Shown here in pieces: positions 37,570-45,145 of a DNA stretch of 64,000 nucleotides (position 1 is its first letter; each line of letters opens with the position of its first letter). Origin of the DNA: Pseudomonas mucidolens (GTDB lineage: Bacteria > Pseudomonadota > Gammaproteobacteria > Pseudomonadales > Pseudomonadaceae); the NCBI RefSeq assembly GCF_900106045.1, contig NZ_LT629802.1:682001-746000 (forward strand). The letters run 5' to 3'. Made by a program: the position numbers and the translations under genes. Below the pieces are notes generated by a model that was not told the DNA's origin, made no database searches, and was given only the letters and a program-made list of their open reading frames with translations.

Positions 37570-38778
37570 ATGACCTCGATGTGGCGTACCAGTGGTTGGA
37601 TTCTTGTCGGTAGTGCGCTGATCCTGGCCCTTTCCCTTGGCGTGCGGCATGGCTTCGGCCTGTTTCTGTCACCCATGAGCACCGAGTTCGGTTGGGGGCG
37701 TGAAACGTTTGCCTTTGCTATCGCCCTGCAAAACCTGATTTGGGGTCTGGCCCAGCCGTTTACCGGCGCGCTGGCCGACCGCTTCGGCGCGGCCCGGACG
37801 GTGATGGTCGGCGGAGTGCTGTATGCCTTGGGCCTGGTGTGCATGGGGCTCTCCGATTCGGCCATGAGTCTGTCATTGAGCGCCGGTTTGTTGATCGGCA
37901 TTGGTTTGTCGGGTACTTCGTTTTCGGTGATTCTCGGTGTCGTGGGGCGTGCCGTGGCGCCGGAAAAACGCAGTATGGCCATGGGCATCGCCAGTGCCGC
38001 CGGGTCTTTTGGTCAATTCGCCATGTTGCCAGGTACGCCGGGTCTGATTGGCTGGCTTGGCTGGTCCGCCGCGTTGCTGGTGCTGGGCCTGCTGGTGGCT
38101 TTGATCGTGCCGTTGGTGACGCTGATCAAGGATCGCCCGCTGCCGGTGCTGGCCGGCCAGCAGACGCTGCTCGAAGCCCTGCGGGAGGCCTGCTCCCATT
38201 CTGGTTTCTGGTTGCTGGCCTTCGGTTTTTTCGTCTGCGGTTTTCAGGTGGTATTTATCGGCGTGCACCTGCCGGCGTACCTGGTGGATCAGCATTTGCC
38301 GGCGACCGTCGGTACCACCGTGCTGGCGTTGATCGGCCTGTTCAATATCTTCGGCACCTACACCGCCGGCTGGCTCGGTGGGCGGATGTCCAAGCCTCGC
38401 TTGCTCACCGCGTTGTACCTGTTGCGGGCAGTGGTAATCGTCTTGTTTCTCTGGGCGCCGGTGACACAGATGAGCGCGTATCTGTTCGGCATGGCCATGG
38501 GGTTTTTATGGTTGTCGACGGTGCCTTTGACCAACGGCACGGTCGCGACTTTATTTGGTGTGAGAAACCTCTCGATGCTGGGAGGGATTGTGTTCCTGTT
38601 CCATCAAGTGGGCTCGTTCCTCGGTGGTTGGTTGGGCGGTGTGGTCTATGATCGAACAGGCAACTACGATTTGATCTGGCAGGTAGCCGTTGTCTTGAGC
38701 GTGCTCGCGGCAGCGCTAAACTGGCCAGTGCGTGAGCGGCCGGTGGCGAGGTTGCAGGCACACATGGAGGCAGTATGA
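37570..38778 (+). CDS. MFS transporter (12 helices)
   Basis: A 402-residue polytopic inner-membrane transporter. It has the N-terminal signature LGVRHGFGLFLSPMSTEFGWGRETFAFAIALQNLIWG, the GALADRFGAART loop of the major facilitator motif A (about 75-86), and a PEKRSMAMG cytoplasmic loop. The layout is like the oxalate/formate antiporter group, but the substrate is unknown. ATG 37570 has a GGAG site. A MarR-type repressor with a shared palindrome lies upstream, suggesting inducible efflux. Its stop overlaps the start of a 39-codon gene. Confidence 0.9.
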   Translation: MTSMWRTSGWILVGSALILALSLGVRHGFGLFLSPMSTEFGWGRETFAFAIALQNLIWGLAQPFTGALADRFGAARTVMVGGVLYALGLVCMGLSDSAMSLSLSAGLLIGIGLSGTSFSVILGVVGRAVAPEKRSMAMGIASAAGSFGQFAMLPGTPGLIGWLGWSAALLVLGLLVALIVPLVTLIKDRPLPVLAGQQTLLEALREACSHSGFWLLAFGFFVCGFQVVFIGVHLPAYLVDQHLPATVGTTVLALIGLFNIFGTYTAGWLGGRMSKPRLLTALYLLRAVVIVLFLWAPVTQMSAYLFGMAMGFLWLSTVPLTNGTVATLFGVRNLSMLGGIVFLFHQVGSFLGGWLGGVVYDRTGNYDLIWQVAVVLSVLAAALNWPVRERPVARLQAHMEAV

Positions 38779-38894
38779 ATTGCGCGGGATACTGGTTGGT
38801 TGGGGCAGGGCTGGCAGCGTTGTTGCTGATTGCCTGGTGGGGTTGGCAGCGCAGCGGCCTGGCGTTGATGCAACTGGGTATGTCGATCTGTTAA
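38775..38894 (+). CDS. Small membrane peptide (39 aa)
   Basis: A 39-codon frame (MNCAGYWLVGAGL...) starting at an ATGA overlap with the MFS stop, with GGAGG seven bases upstream. It is a single hydrophobic helix (WLVGAGLAALLLIAWWGW, residues 7-24) followed by a short Cys-ended tail. Overlap, ribosome site and composition argue for a real, translationally coupled membrane peptide, perhaps a transporter partner. I know no homologue. Confidence 0.55.
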   Translation: MNCAGYWLVGAGLAALLLIAWWGWQRSGLALMQLGMSIC

Positions 38895-38925
38895 GTTCTT
38901 CTGAAGCTATTTGAGGACACCCGAC

Positions 38926-39477
38926 ATGCTCAAGCGCTGGCTTGCAGTACCTGCCCTGATGATGACGTTTGGCGGAGTTGCCCTGGGCGCCGATTGCCCG
39001 GCGTTGCTGGAAGGCCAATTGCCAAAATTGCGCGCCAAGGAATCCATCGACCTCTGCCAGCGTTTTGCCGGCAAGCCGCTGGTGATCGTCAACACCGCGA
39101 GCTTCTGCGGGTTTGCTCCGCAGTTCAAAGGGTTGGAGGCGCTGTACCAGCGCTACAAAGGCGCTGGGCTGGAGGTGATTGGCGTGCCGTCCGACGACTT
39201 CAAGCAGGAGGCCAAGACCGAGGAAGAGACCGCCAAGGTCTGCTACGTCAATTACGGCGTGACTTTCACCATGACCGACCCACAGAAGGTCAGGGGGAAA
39301 GAAGCGGTGCATCTGTTCCAGGTCCTGGCGCAGCAGACCGGCGCGCCGAAGTGGAATTTCTACAAATATGTGGTGGATCGCCAGGGCAAGGTGATAGCCA
39401 ACTTTTCCAGCCTGACCAAGCCGGATGATCCGGACCTGATCAAGGCAGTGGAACAGGCGCTGGCTTCCAAGCCCTGA
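38926..39477 (+). CDS. Exported glutathione peroxidase-like protein
   Basis: A 183-residue protein with an N-terminal signal peptide (cleaved near residue 21, ALG-AD) and a thioredoxin-like GPx domain. The peroxidatic Cys is in [12 protein letters not shown] near residue 61, the Gln/Trp partners follow (VPSDDF; WNFYKY near 144), and [11 protein letters not shown] is the classical C-terminal motif. Cys replaces selenocysteine, as in most bacteria. Predicted periplasmic peroxide or lipid hydroperoxide reduction. ATG 38926; a terminator follows. Confidence 0.9.
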   Translation: MLKRWLAVPALMMTFGGVALGADCPALLEGQLPKLRAKESIDLCQRFAGKPLVIVNTASFCGFAPQFKGLEALYQRYKGAGLEVIGVPSDDFKQEAKTEEETAKVCYVNYGVTFTMTDPQKVRGKEAVHLFQVLAQQTGAPKWNFYKYVVDRQGKVIANFSSLTKPDDPDLIKAVEQALASKP

Positions 39478-39488
39478 TCGTCAGCCAT

Positions 39489-39529
39489 TAAAAAGCCCCG
39501 CCTCCCATGCAGGAGAGCGGGGCTTTTTT
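39489..39529. terminator. Bidirectional terminator
   Basis: AAAAGCCCCGC and GCGGGGCTTTT flank a 16-base loop, with A and T runs on both sides. It serves the peroxidase gene and the convergent FadL-type gene. Confidence 0.88.
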
Positions 39530-39540
39530 GTACAGGTAAA

Positions 39541-40830
39541 TTAGAACTTGTACGTTACGCCCAGGCCGAAACCGTTGGCGCTGTTTTTGTACTTGGCGCT
39601 GTAGCCCTGGCCCAGTGCGTTGGTATGAGCCACCTTGACGGGTTCCTCTTTGAGGTAAGAGTACGCCAGGTCGACTGTCATGTTCGGCATGACGTCGTAG
39701 CCCAGGCCCAGGCTGAAGATCGTGCGGTCACCCGTAGGGATGCGTGGCGAACGATCAGTGTTGTTGGTGGGCGACTGGTCGAAGGTCAGGCCGGTACGCA
39801 GCACCACTTGCTTGGTGATACGGTACGAAGTACCCAGGGCATAAGCCCAGGTGTCATGCCAGTTCTGCTCTTCCTTGATGCTGCCGACGATCCCAGGTGC
39901 GAGAACGCCGCCAGCCGTCGTGACGCCTTCGTTGTTGACGGTGATGTCTTTCAGGCGGCTCCAGCGCGTCCAGGTCGCACCGGCGTAGACCTTCCAGGCG
40001 TCATTCATGTCTTGAGTCACCGACAGGTCCCAGGACTCGGGCGTATCCACGTTCAACGAAGCATCGTAACGACCGTTGGCGAGCAAGGACGGCGGAACCC
40101 CAGCACCTGGCGTGACTTCAGTGTGGCCTTTGAGCTTGTACTTCACTTTCGAGTGATAGGTCAGGCCCACACGGGTGGTGTCGGTGGCTTGGACCAGGAT
40201 ACCGGCGTTGAAGCCCAGCGCCGTGTCGTCACCCTTGACCTTGATTCTGTTATCGCCGGTACCCGGAATCAGTGCGCCGAGTGAGGGTTCCGACTCCAGG
40301 GTCCCGGCGATTCGGTTGATGGTTGGACCAAAGCCGATGGAAACCCGGTCATTGAATGCATAGCTGACCGTCGGCTGGAAGGTAATGACCTGCACTTCAC
40401 TCTTGCTGCCGAACGCACGGCCCTGGAAGTTGCTTTCGTAGTCAGTGATCAAGCCGAACGGTGCGTATACACCGAAACCGACAGCCCATTGATCATTGAG
40501 CTTATTGGTGTAGAAACCGAAAGGAACGGCAGTGAAGGGCACCATGTCACCTTTATTGGTGCCGCTGGCGTTGCCTCTTGCATCCTTGATATCGGTCGAT
40601 GCGTCAATGACTGCAAAACCGCCGGTGATTTGCTGGCCTTCAAGGCGAGCCATGCCGGCAGGGTTGCCATAAACAGTGCTGGCGTTTTCGGCAGAAGAAG
40701 AGCGCCCGGCAAAACCAGTCCCCATCCCGGCAACGTCTTGCTCGTTGAGGGCAAAACCACTCGCGAACAGTTGGGAAGATGCCATGGCAACGGCGAGACT
40801 AAGCGTGGACTTGAGCATTACTTTTTTCAT
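39541..40830 (-). CDS. OmpP1/FadL-family outer-membrane transporter
   Basis: A 429-residue beta-barrel protein for uptake of long-chain fatty acids or other hydrophobic compounds. The signal peptide is cleaved after about residue 23 (LFA). The hatch domain is typical (SGFALNEQDVAGMGTGFAGRSSSAENASTVYGNPAGMARLEG). The C-terminal strand ends in Phe (FGLGVTYKF), the BAM signal. GGAG precedes ATG 40830 in a well-formed leader. Substrate unproven. Confidence 0.92.
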   Translation of the reverse strand: MKKVMLKSTLSLAVAMASSQLFASGFALNEQDVAGMGTGFAGRSSSAENASTVYGNPAGMARLEGQQITGGFAVIDASTDIKDARGNASGTNKGDMVPFTAVPFGFYTNKLNDQWAVGFGVYAPFGLITDYESNFQGRAFGSKSEVQVITFQPTVSYAFNDRVSIGFGPTINRIAGTLESEPSLGALIPGTGDNRIKVKGDDTALGFNAGILVQATDTTRVGLTYHSKVKYKLKGHTEVTPGAGVPPSLLANGRYDASLNVDTPESWDLSVTQDMNDAWKVYAGATWTRWSRLKDITVNNEGVTTAGGVLAPGIVGSIKEEQNWHDTWAYALGTSYRITKQVVLRTGLTFDQSPTNNTDRSPRIPTGDRTIFSLGLGYDVMPNMTVDLAYSYLKEEPVKVAHTNALGQGYSAKYKNSANGFGLGVTYKF

Positions 40831-40976
40831 TATTAGAACTCCGAGGTGATCACCGCAGCGGAAAGTAACAATAAAATTAAATTAGCGCTATAGGCTGTAA
40901 TGTAGGAGATAGAGCCGTTTTGTAGGACAATCCGACCAGATTTGCCGATTTTTGACGAATCTTGCAAATTGCCCGG

Positions 40977-41459
40977 TCAGCAAGCGACCTGATTCAGGGG
41001 GGAAACACACGAATGCCAGGCTTGAGTGAAATCTCGCAGGCGTCCTTGAGGGTGAAATATTTCTTTCCAGATACGTGCCATGCCCAGTAAATCGTCAGGT
41101 CGTGGCAATTCGGTGCGATGTTGTTCCACCAATAGCCAGGCGATAGCGGTGGCGTAACGCAAGTTGACGGTCAGTTCGAGTTGAGGGCCGCTGAGAAACG
41201 CATGTTGACTGGCAAGTCCACGTACCAGGCTGGCGCGTTCCGGATCGAGGGCCAGGTAGTCGTCCCATAAGGCGCGATGGCGAAGTTCGGTGATGCGATA
41301 CAGTCCATGGCCACGACGGTCATGCAGCGCCGACCCCAGCTCCGACTGGCTGGCCGCAATGCCCAGTAACAGGAATTCAGCAGTCTGGCTGTGGCGCCCC
41401 AGGTAAACCAGTGTGGGGCGGATCACATAGCGGCACAATTCGCTGGCGGCGATACCCAT
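40977..41459 (-). CDS. Conserved hypothetical protein (160 aa)
   Basis: A 160-residue, mainly helical soluble protein (MGIAASELCRYVIRPTLVYLGRHS...), with DDYLALDPERASLVRGLASQHAF near the middle. I recall similar uncharacterised Pseudomonas proteins but no function or domain name. No signal peptide. Start ATG 41459. It stands alone, downstream of the divergent FadL-type promoter region. Confidence 0.6.
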   Translation of the reverse strand: MGIAASELCRYVIRPTLVYLGRHSQTAEFLLLGIAASQSELGSALHDRRGHGLYRITELRHRALWDDYLALDPERASLVRGLASQHAFLSGPQLELTVNLRYATAIAWLLVEQHRTELPRPDDLLGMARIWKEIFHPQGRLRDFTQAWHSCVSPLNQVAC

Positions 41460-41689
41460 AAGGCCCTCGAAGCATTGAAGTGGGCGACGAGACCTGAGAA
41501 GTAGGGGGCTTGGCAGCGGTGGATTGGATCTCAGGCCCGTCGGAAGCGGAAGAAGCCGCTTGAGTTGAAGTGTAGTGTCAGATTCATGATGTAAAGGACT
41601 GTTTTTAAAATATTTTCATCGTGGGGTTATAAACGTTATATCTGTTTGGCCTTAGAAAAGTTGCCCAAATGCCGTATGACAGGCAATAA

Positions 41690-41716
41690 AAAACCCTGCT
41701 TTTGGGGCAGGGTTTT
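41690..41716 (-). terminator. Rho-independent terminator of the 74-aa gene
   Basis: AAAACCCTGC / GCAGGGTTTT with a 7-base loop. On the minus strand it ends in a T-run, 24 bases past the stop at 41740. Confidence 0.82.
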
Positions 41717-41739
41717 GGGGTTTCAGCCGGGGTAAACGA

Positions 41740-41964
41740 TCAGGCGACAAGGGCCTGGCGGGTACGCTCGATCACGGCCTGCAGCGGTTCTGCGCTGGAG
41801 TATTGATCGGGATACAGGCGTTCGCTGTGACGAGCGATGCCGTGTTCGTTAACCAGGGTGAAGCTGAAGCAGCCTTTGCGAGCGGCCATGATCAGGCAGT
41901 TCATTGGGGCAAAAGCGTTGGTTAGGGTGCGAATGGCATCCTGTGTGTGGATTTGAGTGGACAT
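41740..41964 (-). CDS. Small hypothetical protein, DUF3509-like (74 aa)
   Basis: A 74-residue protein with a beta-hairpin-like core (NCLIMAARKGCFSFTLVNEHGIARHSERLYP) and a C-terminal helix. The SFTLVNEHG and RTRQALVA pattern is reminiscent of Pseudomonas DUF3509 proteins, but I cannot confirm it. It has its own promoter region and a clear terminator. Function unknown. Confidence 0.6.
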   Translation of the reverse strand: MSTQIHTQDAIRTLTNAFAPMNCLIMAARKGCFSFTLVNEHGIARHSERLYPDQYSSAEPLQAVIERTRQALVA

Positions 41965-42438
41965 ATTATTGGTGTTCCTACAAATGACACGGATAAGAAC
42001 CGTGCAACGTTAAAACGTTCCAGTGACGCTGATCACCATTGATCAAGCGAAGAACCCGACTGGAACAAAGCAGCCAGTTTGAAGCGCTGATTAAGTTTGG
42101 CGCGCTTGGTCTGGCAGGTAGGTACTTAGGAGGGCAGGCAACACAACAAGGGCAAAGGTTCTGGGCCCGGGGTGAAGATCCTGATCAATTTGCAGGTTGG
42201 TTCGGTCAGAGTATTGAGACTTCGCGACACCCTTTGCATTATTCAAAGGCCGTGTCGTCGCAAGTGATACCTGGAAACCATCGAGGTGGTCGATCCCATC
42301 GATATGGACAGAACTTCTCTTTAGGGAAGCTACGTCGCGGGGATTTGTTCGACCAGAATTGACTTTCAGCTTGGTACTAACGCCGTAGATAGTAATGGGT
42401 TGAAACGGCTAAAGCAAGTGTGTTAGCAAAAAACTTGA
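41965..42438. other. Intergenic stretch with no supported gene
   Basis: 474 bases. An open frame at 42039-42362 (TTG start, no ribosome site, no family likeness) is not accepted as a gene. The region is AT-richer than the neighbours and could be a remnant of a lost gene or element. I see no intact repeat or RNA gene. Confidence 0.5.
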
Positions 42439-42744
42439 TCAACCTCCCGAAAGGCCGCGATAAACCAAAACAGTGATGGCGGCGGCCAGCGAGCAACCCA
42501 GTGCATAGGCTGCCAGGGACAGGCGCAGGGATTGGCCGGTTTCGATGATCTTCATCAGATCGCCCATATCGTTGATCTGTCCTTCTACCAGCTCGATACA
42601 CAGGCTGACTGCGGTAAAGGCGGCCGACAAGAGGATTGCGATGGCAAACAATGCGCCATCCGGAGACGGTAGCGCGGTGTTGATACCGATGGACATCGTA
42701 CAAACGAGGAGCAGCAATAATGCAAATAGCAGCATTCCTTTCAT
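42439..42744 (-). CDS. Small membrane protein with three predicted helices
   Basis: A 101-residue inner-membrane protein: a hydrophobic N-terminal segment (GMLLFALLLLLVCTMSIGI), a second (ALFAIAILLSAAFTAVSLCIELV) and a third (LSLAAYALGCSLAAAITVLVYRGL). A short charged linker (EGQINDMGDLMKIIETG) lies between the second and third. No family recognised. ATG 42744 follows an AT-rich leader. It may belong to a variable region. Confidence 0.6.
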   Translation of the reverse strand: MKGMLLFALLLLLVCTMSIGINTALPSPDGALFAIAILLSAAFTAVSLCIELVEGQINDMGDLMKIIETGQSLRLSLAAYALGCSLAAAITVLVYRGLSGG

Positions 42745-43191
42745 GCAACGCGTTTCCCCTCGATTGTAGGGCGGACAGTGTGGCGAGCTGAAGAGTGTTT
42801 GAAAAGTGGATCGTTTGTCGCCGGTTCAGAGGCAGATACTGGCTAATGGCCGGCAACCTGATGCTAAAGACGGCGGTTGTGCACATTGGTGGCGCAGGTT
42901 GTCACCGGGCTTTCGCTGCTCCGTGAATGGCTCCGATAGCCTGGATCAAAAATATAAGTCAATGAAAAATCTGGCTTTTTTTTATTGGTGAAAAAATCGA
43001 CAGTTTGAGCGCGACCCCCGTTTCATGGGGCTTTGCGGGATTTAAAGGGGGGTTGTCCACTGAGTTATCCACAGCTTCTGTGGATTGTCCCGAGCGCTTG
43101 CTCTAGAACGGGCGTACAGACTTTTTTCAGCTTTACCCATACGAAAAAAGGAGTAGAGTGGCGCGCCTTCCGTTCTGCCCTACAGTGTTTT
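42745..43191. other. Intergenic stretch with DnaA-box-like sites
   Basis: 447 bases with no supported gene; a 61-codon frame near 42806 lacks a ribosome site. It contains a G-run and, at 43053-43087, three DnaA-box-like 9-mers (see the separate site). The promoter of the 107-aa gene also lies here. Confidence 0.5.
43053..43087. promoter_or_regulatory. Cluster of DnaA-box-like motifs
   Basis: A perfect TTATCCACA at 43065-43073 is flanked by TTGTCCACT (43053-43061, 7/9) and, on the other strand, CAATCCACA (43087-43079, 7/9). A further CTGTCCACA is at 43517-43525. Such clusters occur at replication origins and regulatory loci, but no origin genes are nearby. Confidence 0.4.
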
Positions 43192-43515
43192 ATGAAGTTT
43201 CGCTCAGTGTCACCTTCCGTTACCGATAGCCCTGCCAGTGTTACCGCTCCAAAGCGCTTCTCTTTGAAGGTTGCTATTTGGTTGCTGGACAACCCGCGCA
43301 TTGGTGATAACCCCAATATCAAGCATCTCGCCGGGCGGTTGCTTAAACAGCCGGCCCGTGAAGGTGTTGTGGCGGCACAAAGCCGCCTAGGGCAACTGAT
43401 GTGTCGCGAATGTGGCAATGCGCGGGATCGGCGCATTGGGCACGACCTATTGCGCCAGGCCGCCCGTGCCGGCGACCGCCTTGCTCAGCGCGAACTTGGG
43501 CAGATCGAAGACTGA
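43192..43515 (+). CDS. Sel1-like repeat hypothetical protein (107 aa)
   Basis: A 107-residue soluble protein. The second half has short alpha-hairpin-like repeats resembling Sel1/TPR motifs (LLKQPAREGVVAAQSRLGQLM, LLRQAARAGDRLAQRELGQ), which usually mediate protein binding. Start ATG 43192; a longer open frame begins at 43033 but the GGAG site at 43150 and the AT-rich leader favour a later start. It is preceded by DnaA-box-like sites and followed 61 bases later by rmuC. Confidence 0.65.
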   Translation: MKFRSVSPSVTDSPASVTAPKRFSLKVAIWLLDNPRIGDNPNIKHLAGRLLKQPAREGVVAAQSRLGQLMCRECGNARDRRIGHDLLRQAARAGDRLAQRELGQIED

Positions 43516-43576
43516 GCTGTCCACAACGCGTCTGCTTGGTTAACCTTGGTTTTTTACGGTATTGGCAGGAGTGGCC

Positions 43577-45055
43577 ATGGCTTTTGACTGGACCAGTGTG
43601 GTGCTGGGTCTCGGCGCCGCCGCGTTGCCTTTGCTGGTGCTGTGCTGGCAGGTCCAGCAGCGCCTGAATGCACGCAAGGCCGGTGGGGAGTTGCTTGAAG
43701 AGCGCTTGGTCATGGCGCAGATGGCCCAGGAAGGACTGACGGCGCAACTGGAAGCCAGTCGTGACGAAATCAGCGATCTGAGCCAAGCCAACGCTGCCAA
43801 ACAGGCAGATCTGGCGGCGCTGCGCCGGGAAGTCGAGCTGCTGCAGATCGACCGCGACAACGCCCGGGATGCCGCGCATGCCTGGAACATCGAACGTTCC
43901 GCCAAGGAAACCGAGCTGCGTCGGCTGGATGCCTTGTCGGCGTCCCTGCGCGCGGAGCTGCGCGAGCAACAGGAAGGCCATCAGCAACGCCTCAACGACC
44001 TGCACAGCTCGCGGGATGAGCTGCGTGCGCAGTTCGCCGAGCTGGCCGGAAAAATCTTCGATGAGCGCGAGCAACGGTTTGCCGAAACCAGCCAGCAACG
44101 CCTCGGGCAATTGCTTGATCCGCTGAAGGAGCGCATCCAGTCGTTTGAAAAACGTGTGGAAGAAAGCTACCAAAACGAAGCACGGGAGCGATTTTCCCTG
44201 GCCAAGGAGCTTGAGCGGCTACAGCAACTGAATCTGCGCCTGTCGGACGAAGCCACCAACCTGACACGTGCCCTCAAGGGGCAGAAAACCCAGGGCAACT
44301 GGGGTGAACTGATTCTGGAGCGCGTGCTTGAGCACGCGGGTCTGGAAAAGGGTCGCGAATACCAGACCCAAGTCAGTCTCAAGGGCCCGGATGGCGAGCG
44401 GTTCCAGCCGGACGTGCTTATCCTGTTGCCAGGCGATAAGCAGGTGGTGGTGGATTCCAAGGTCAGCCTCACGGCCTATCAGCAGTACGTGGCCGCCGAT
44501 GATGAGGGGATGGGACAGGCGGCCCTTAAACAACATGTCTTGTCTTTGCGTAATCACGTAAAAGGCTTGGCCGGCAAGGACTATAAGCGTCTGGAAGGCT
44601 TGCACAGTCTGGATTTCGTGCTGCTGTTCGTGCCGATAGAAGCGGCGTTCTCGGCGGCGTTGCAAGCCGAGCCGAATCTGTTTCAGGAAGCGTTCGACCG
44701 CAATATCGTGATCGTCAGCCCGACCACTTTGCTGGCGACCCTGCGGGTGATCGACAGCCTGTGGAAGCAGGAGCGACAGAGCCAGAACGCGCGGGAAATT
44801 GCCGAGCGCGCCGGATGGCTGTACGACAAATTCGTGTTGTTTATCCAGGATCTGGATGAGGTGGGTAATCGTCTTCAGCAGTTGGATAAGGCTTACAGCG
44901 CGGCGCGTAACAAACTGACGGATGGGCGCGGTAATCTGATCAGCCGTACCGAGCAGTTGAAGTTGCTCGGGGCCCGCGCCAGTAAAAGTTTGCCGGCGGA
45001 TCTGCTGGAAAGGGCCATGACCGACGAAGACGGGCTGGCGCAGTTACCTGAATAA
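43577..45055 (+). CDS. rmuC: DNA recombination protein RmuC
   Basis: A 492-residue protein with an N-terminal membrane anchor (WTSVVLGLGAAALPLLVLCW, residues 5-24), a long coiled coil (about 30-190) and a C-terminal RmuC nuclease-like domain. The latter has KGQKTQGNWGELILERVLE, GLEKGREYQTQ and DSKVSLTAYQQYV. RmuC proteins limit inversions at short inverted repeats; the exact biochemical activity is unsettled. Start ATG 43577, with AGGAG upstream. Confidence 0.93.
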   Translation: MAFDWTSVVLGLGAAALPLLVLCWQVQQRLNARKAGGELLEERLVMAQMAQEGLTAQLEASRDEISDLSQANAAKQADLAALRREVELLQIDRDNARDAAHAWNIERSAKETELRRLDALSASLRAELREQQEGHQQRLNDLHSSRDELRAQFAELAGKIFDEREQRFAETSQQRLGQLLDPLKERIQSFEKRVEESYQNEARERFSLAKELERLQQLNLRLSDEATNLTRALKGQKTQGNWGELILERVLEHAGLEKGREYQTQVSLKGPDGERFQPDVLILLPGDKQVVVDSKVSLTAYQQYVAADDEGMGQAALKQHVLSLRNHVKGLAGKDYKRLEGLHSLDFVLLFVPIEAAFSAALQAEPNLFQEAFDRNIVIVSPTTLLATLRVIDSLWKQERQSQNAREIAERAGWLYDKFVLFIQDLDEVGNRLQQLDKAYSAARNKLTDGRGNLISRTEQLKLLGARASKSLPADLLERAMTDEDGLAQLPE

Positions 45056-45145
45056 CCCGCCAAGCATCGATCAGCCCTCCCGAACAAGCCTAATCTCAGC
45101 ACCCGGTAGCAGCTTCGCTTGCTCGGCATGGTTCAAGACGCTGGG

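Noticed and set aside
42039..42362. 107-codon frame
   Set aside because: TTG start, no ribosome site, odd composition and no recognisable protein; treated as non-coding.
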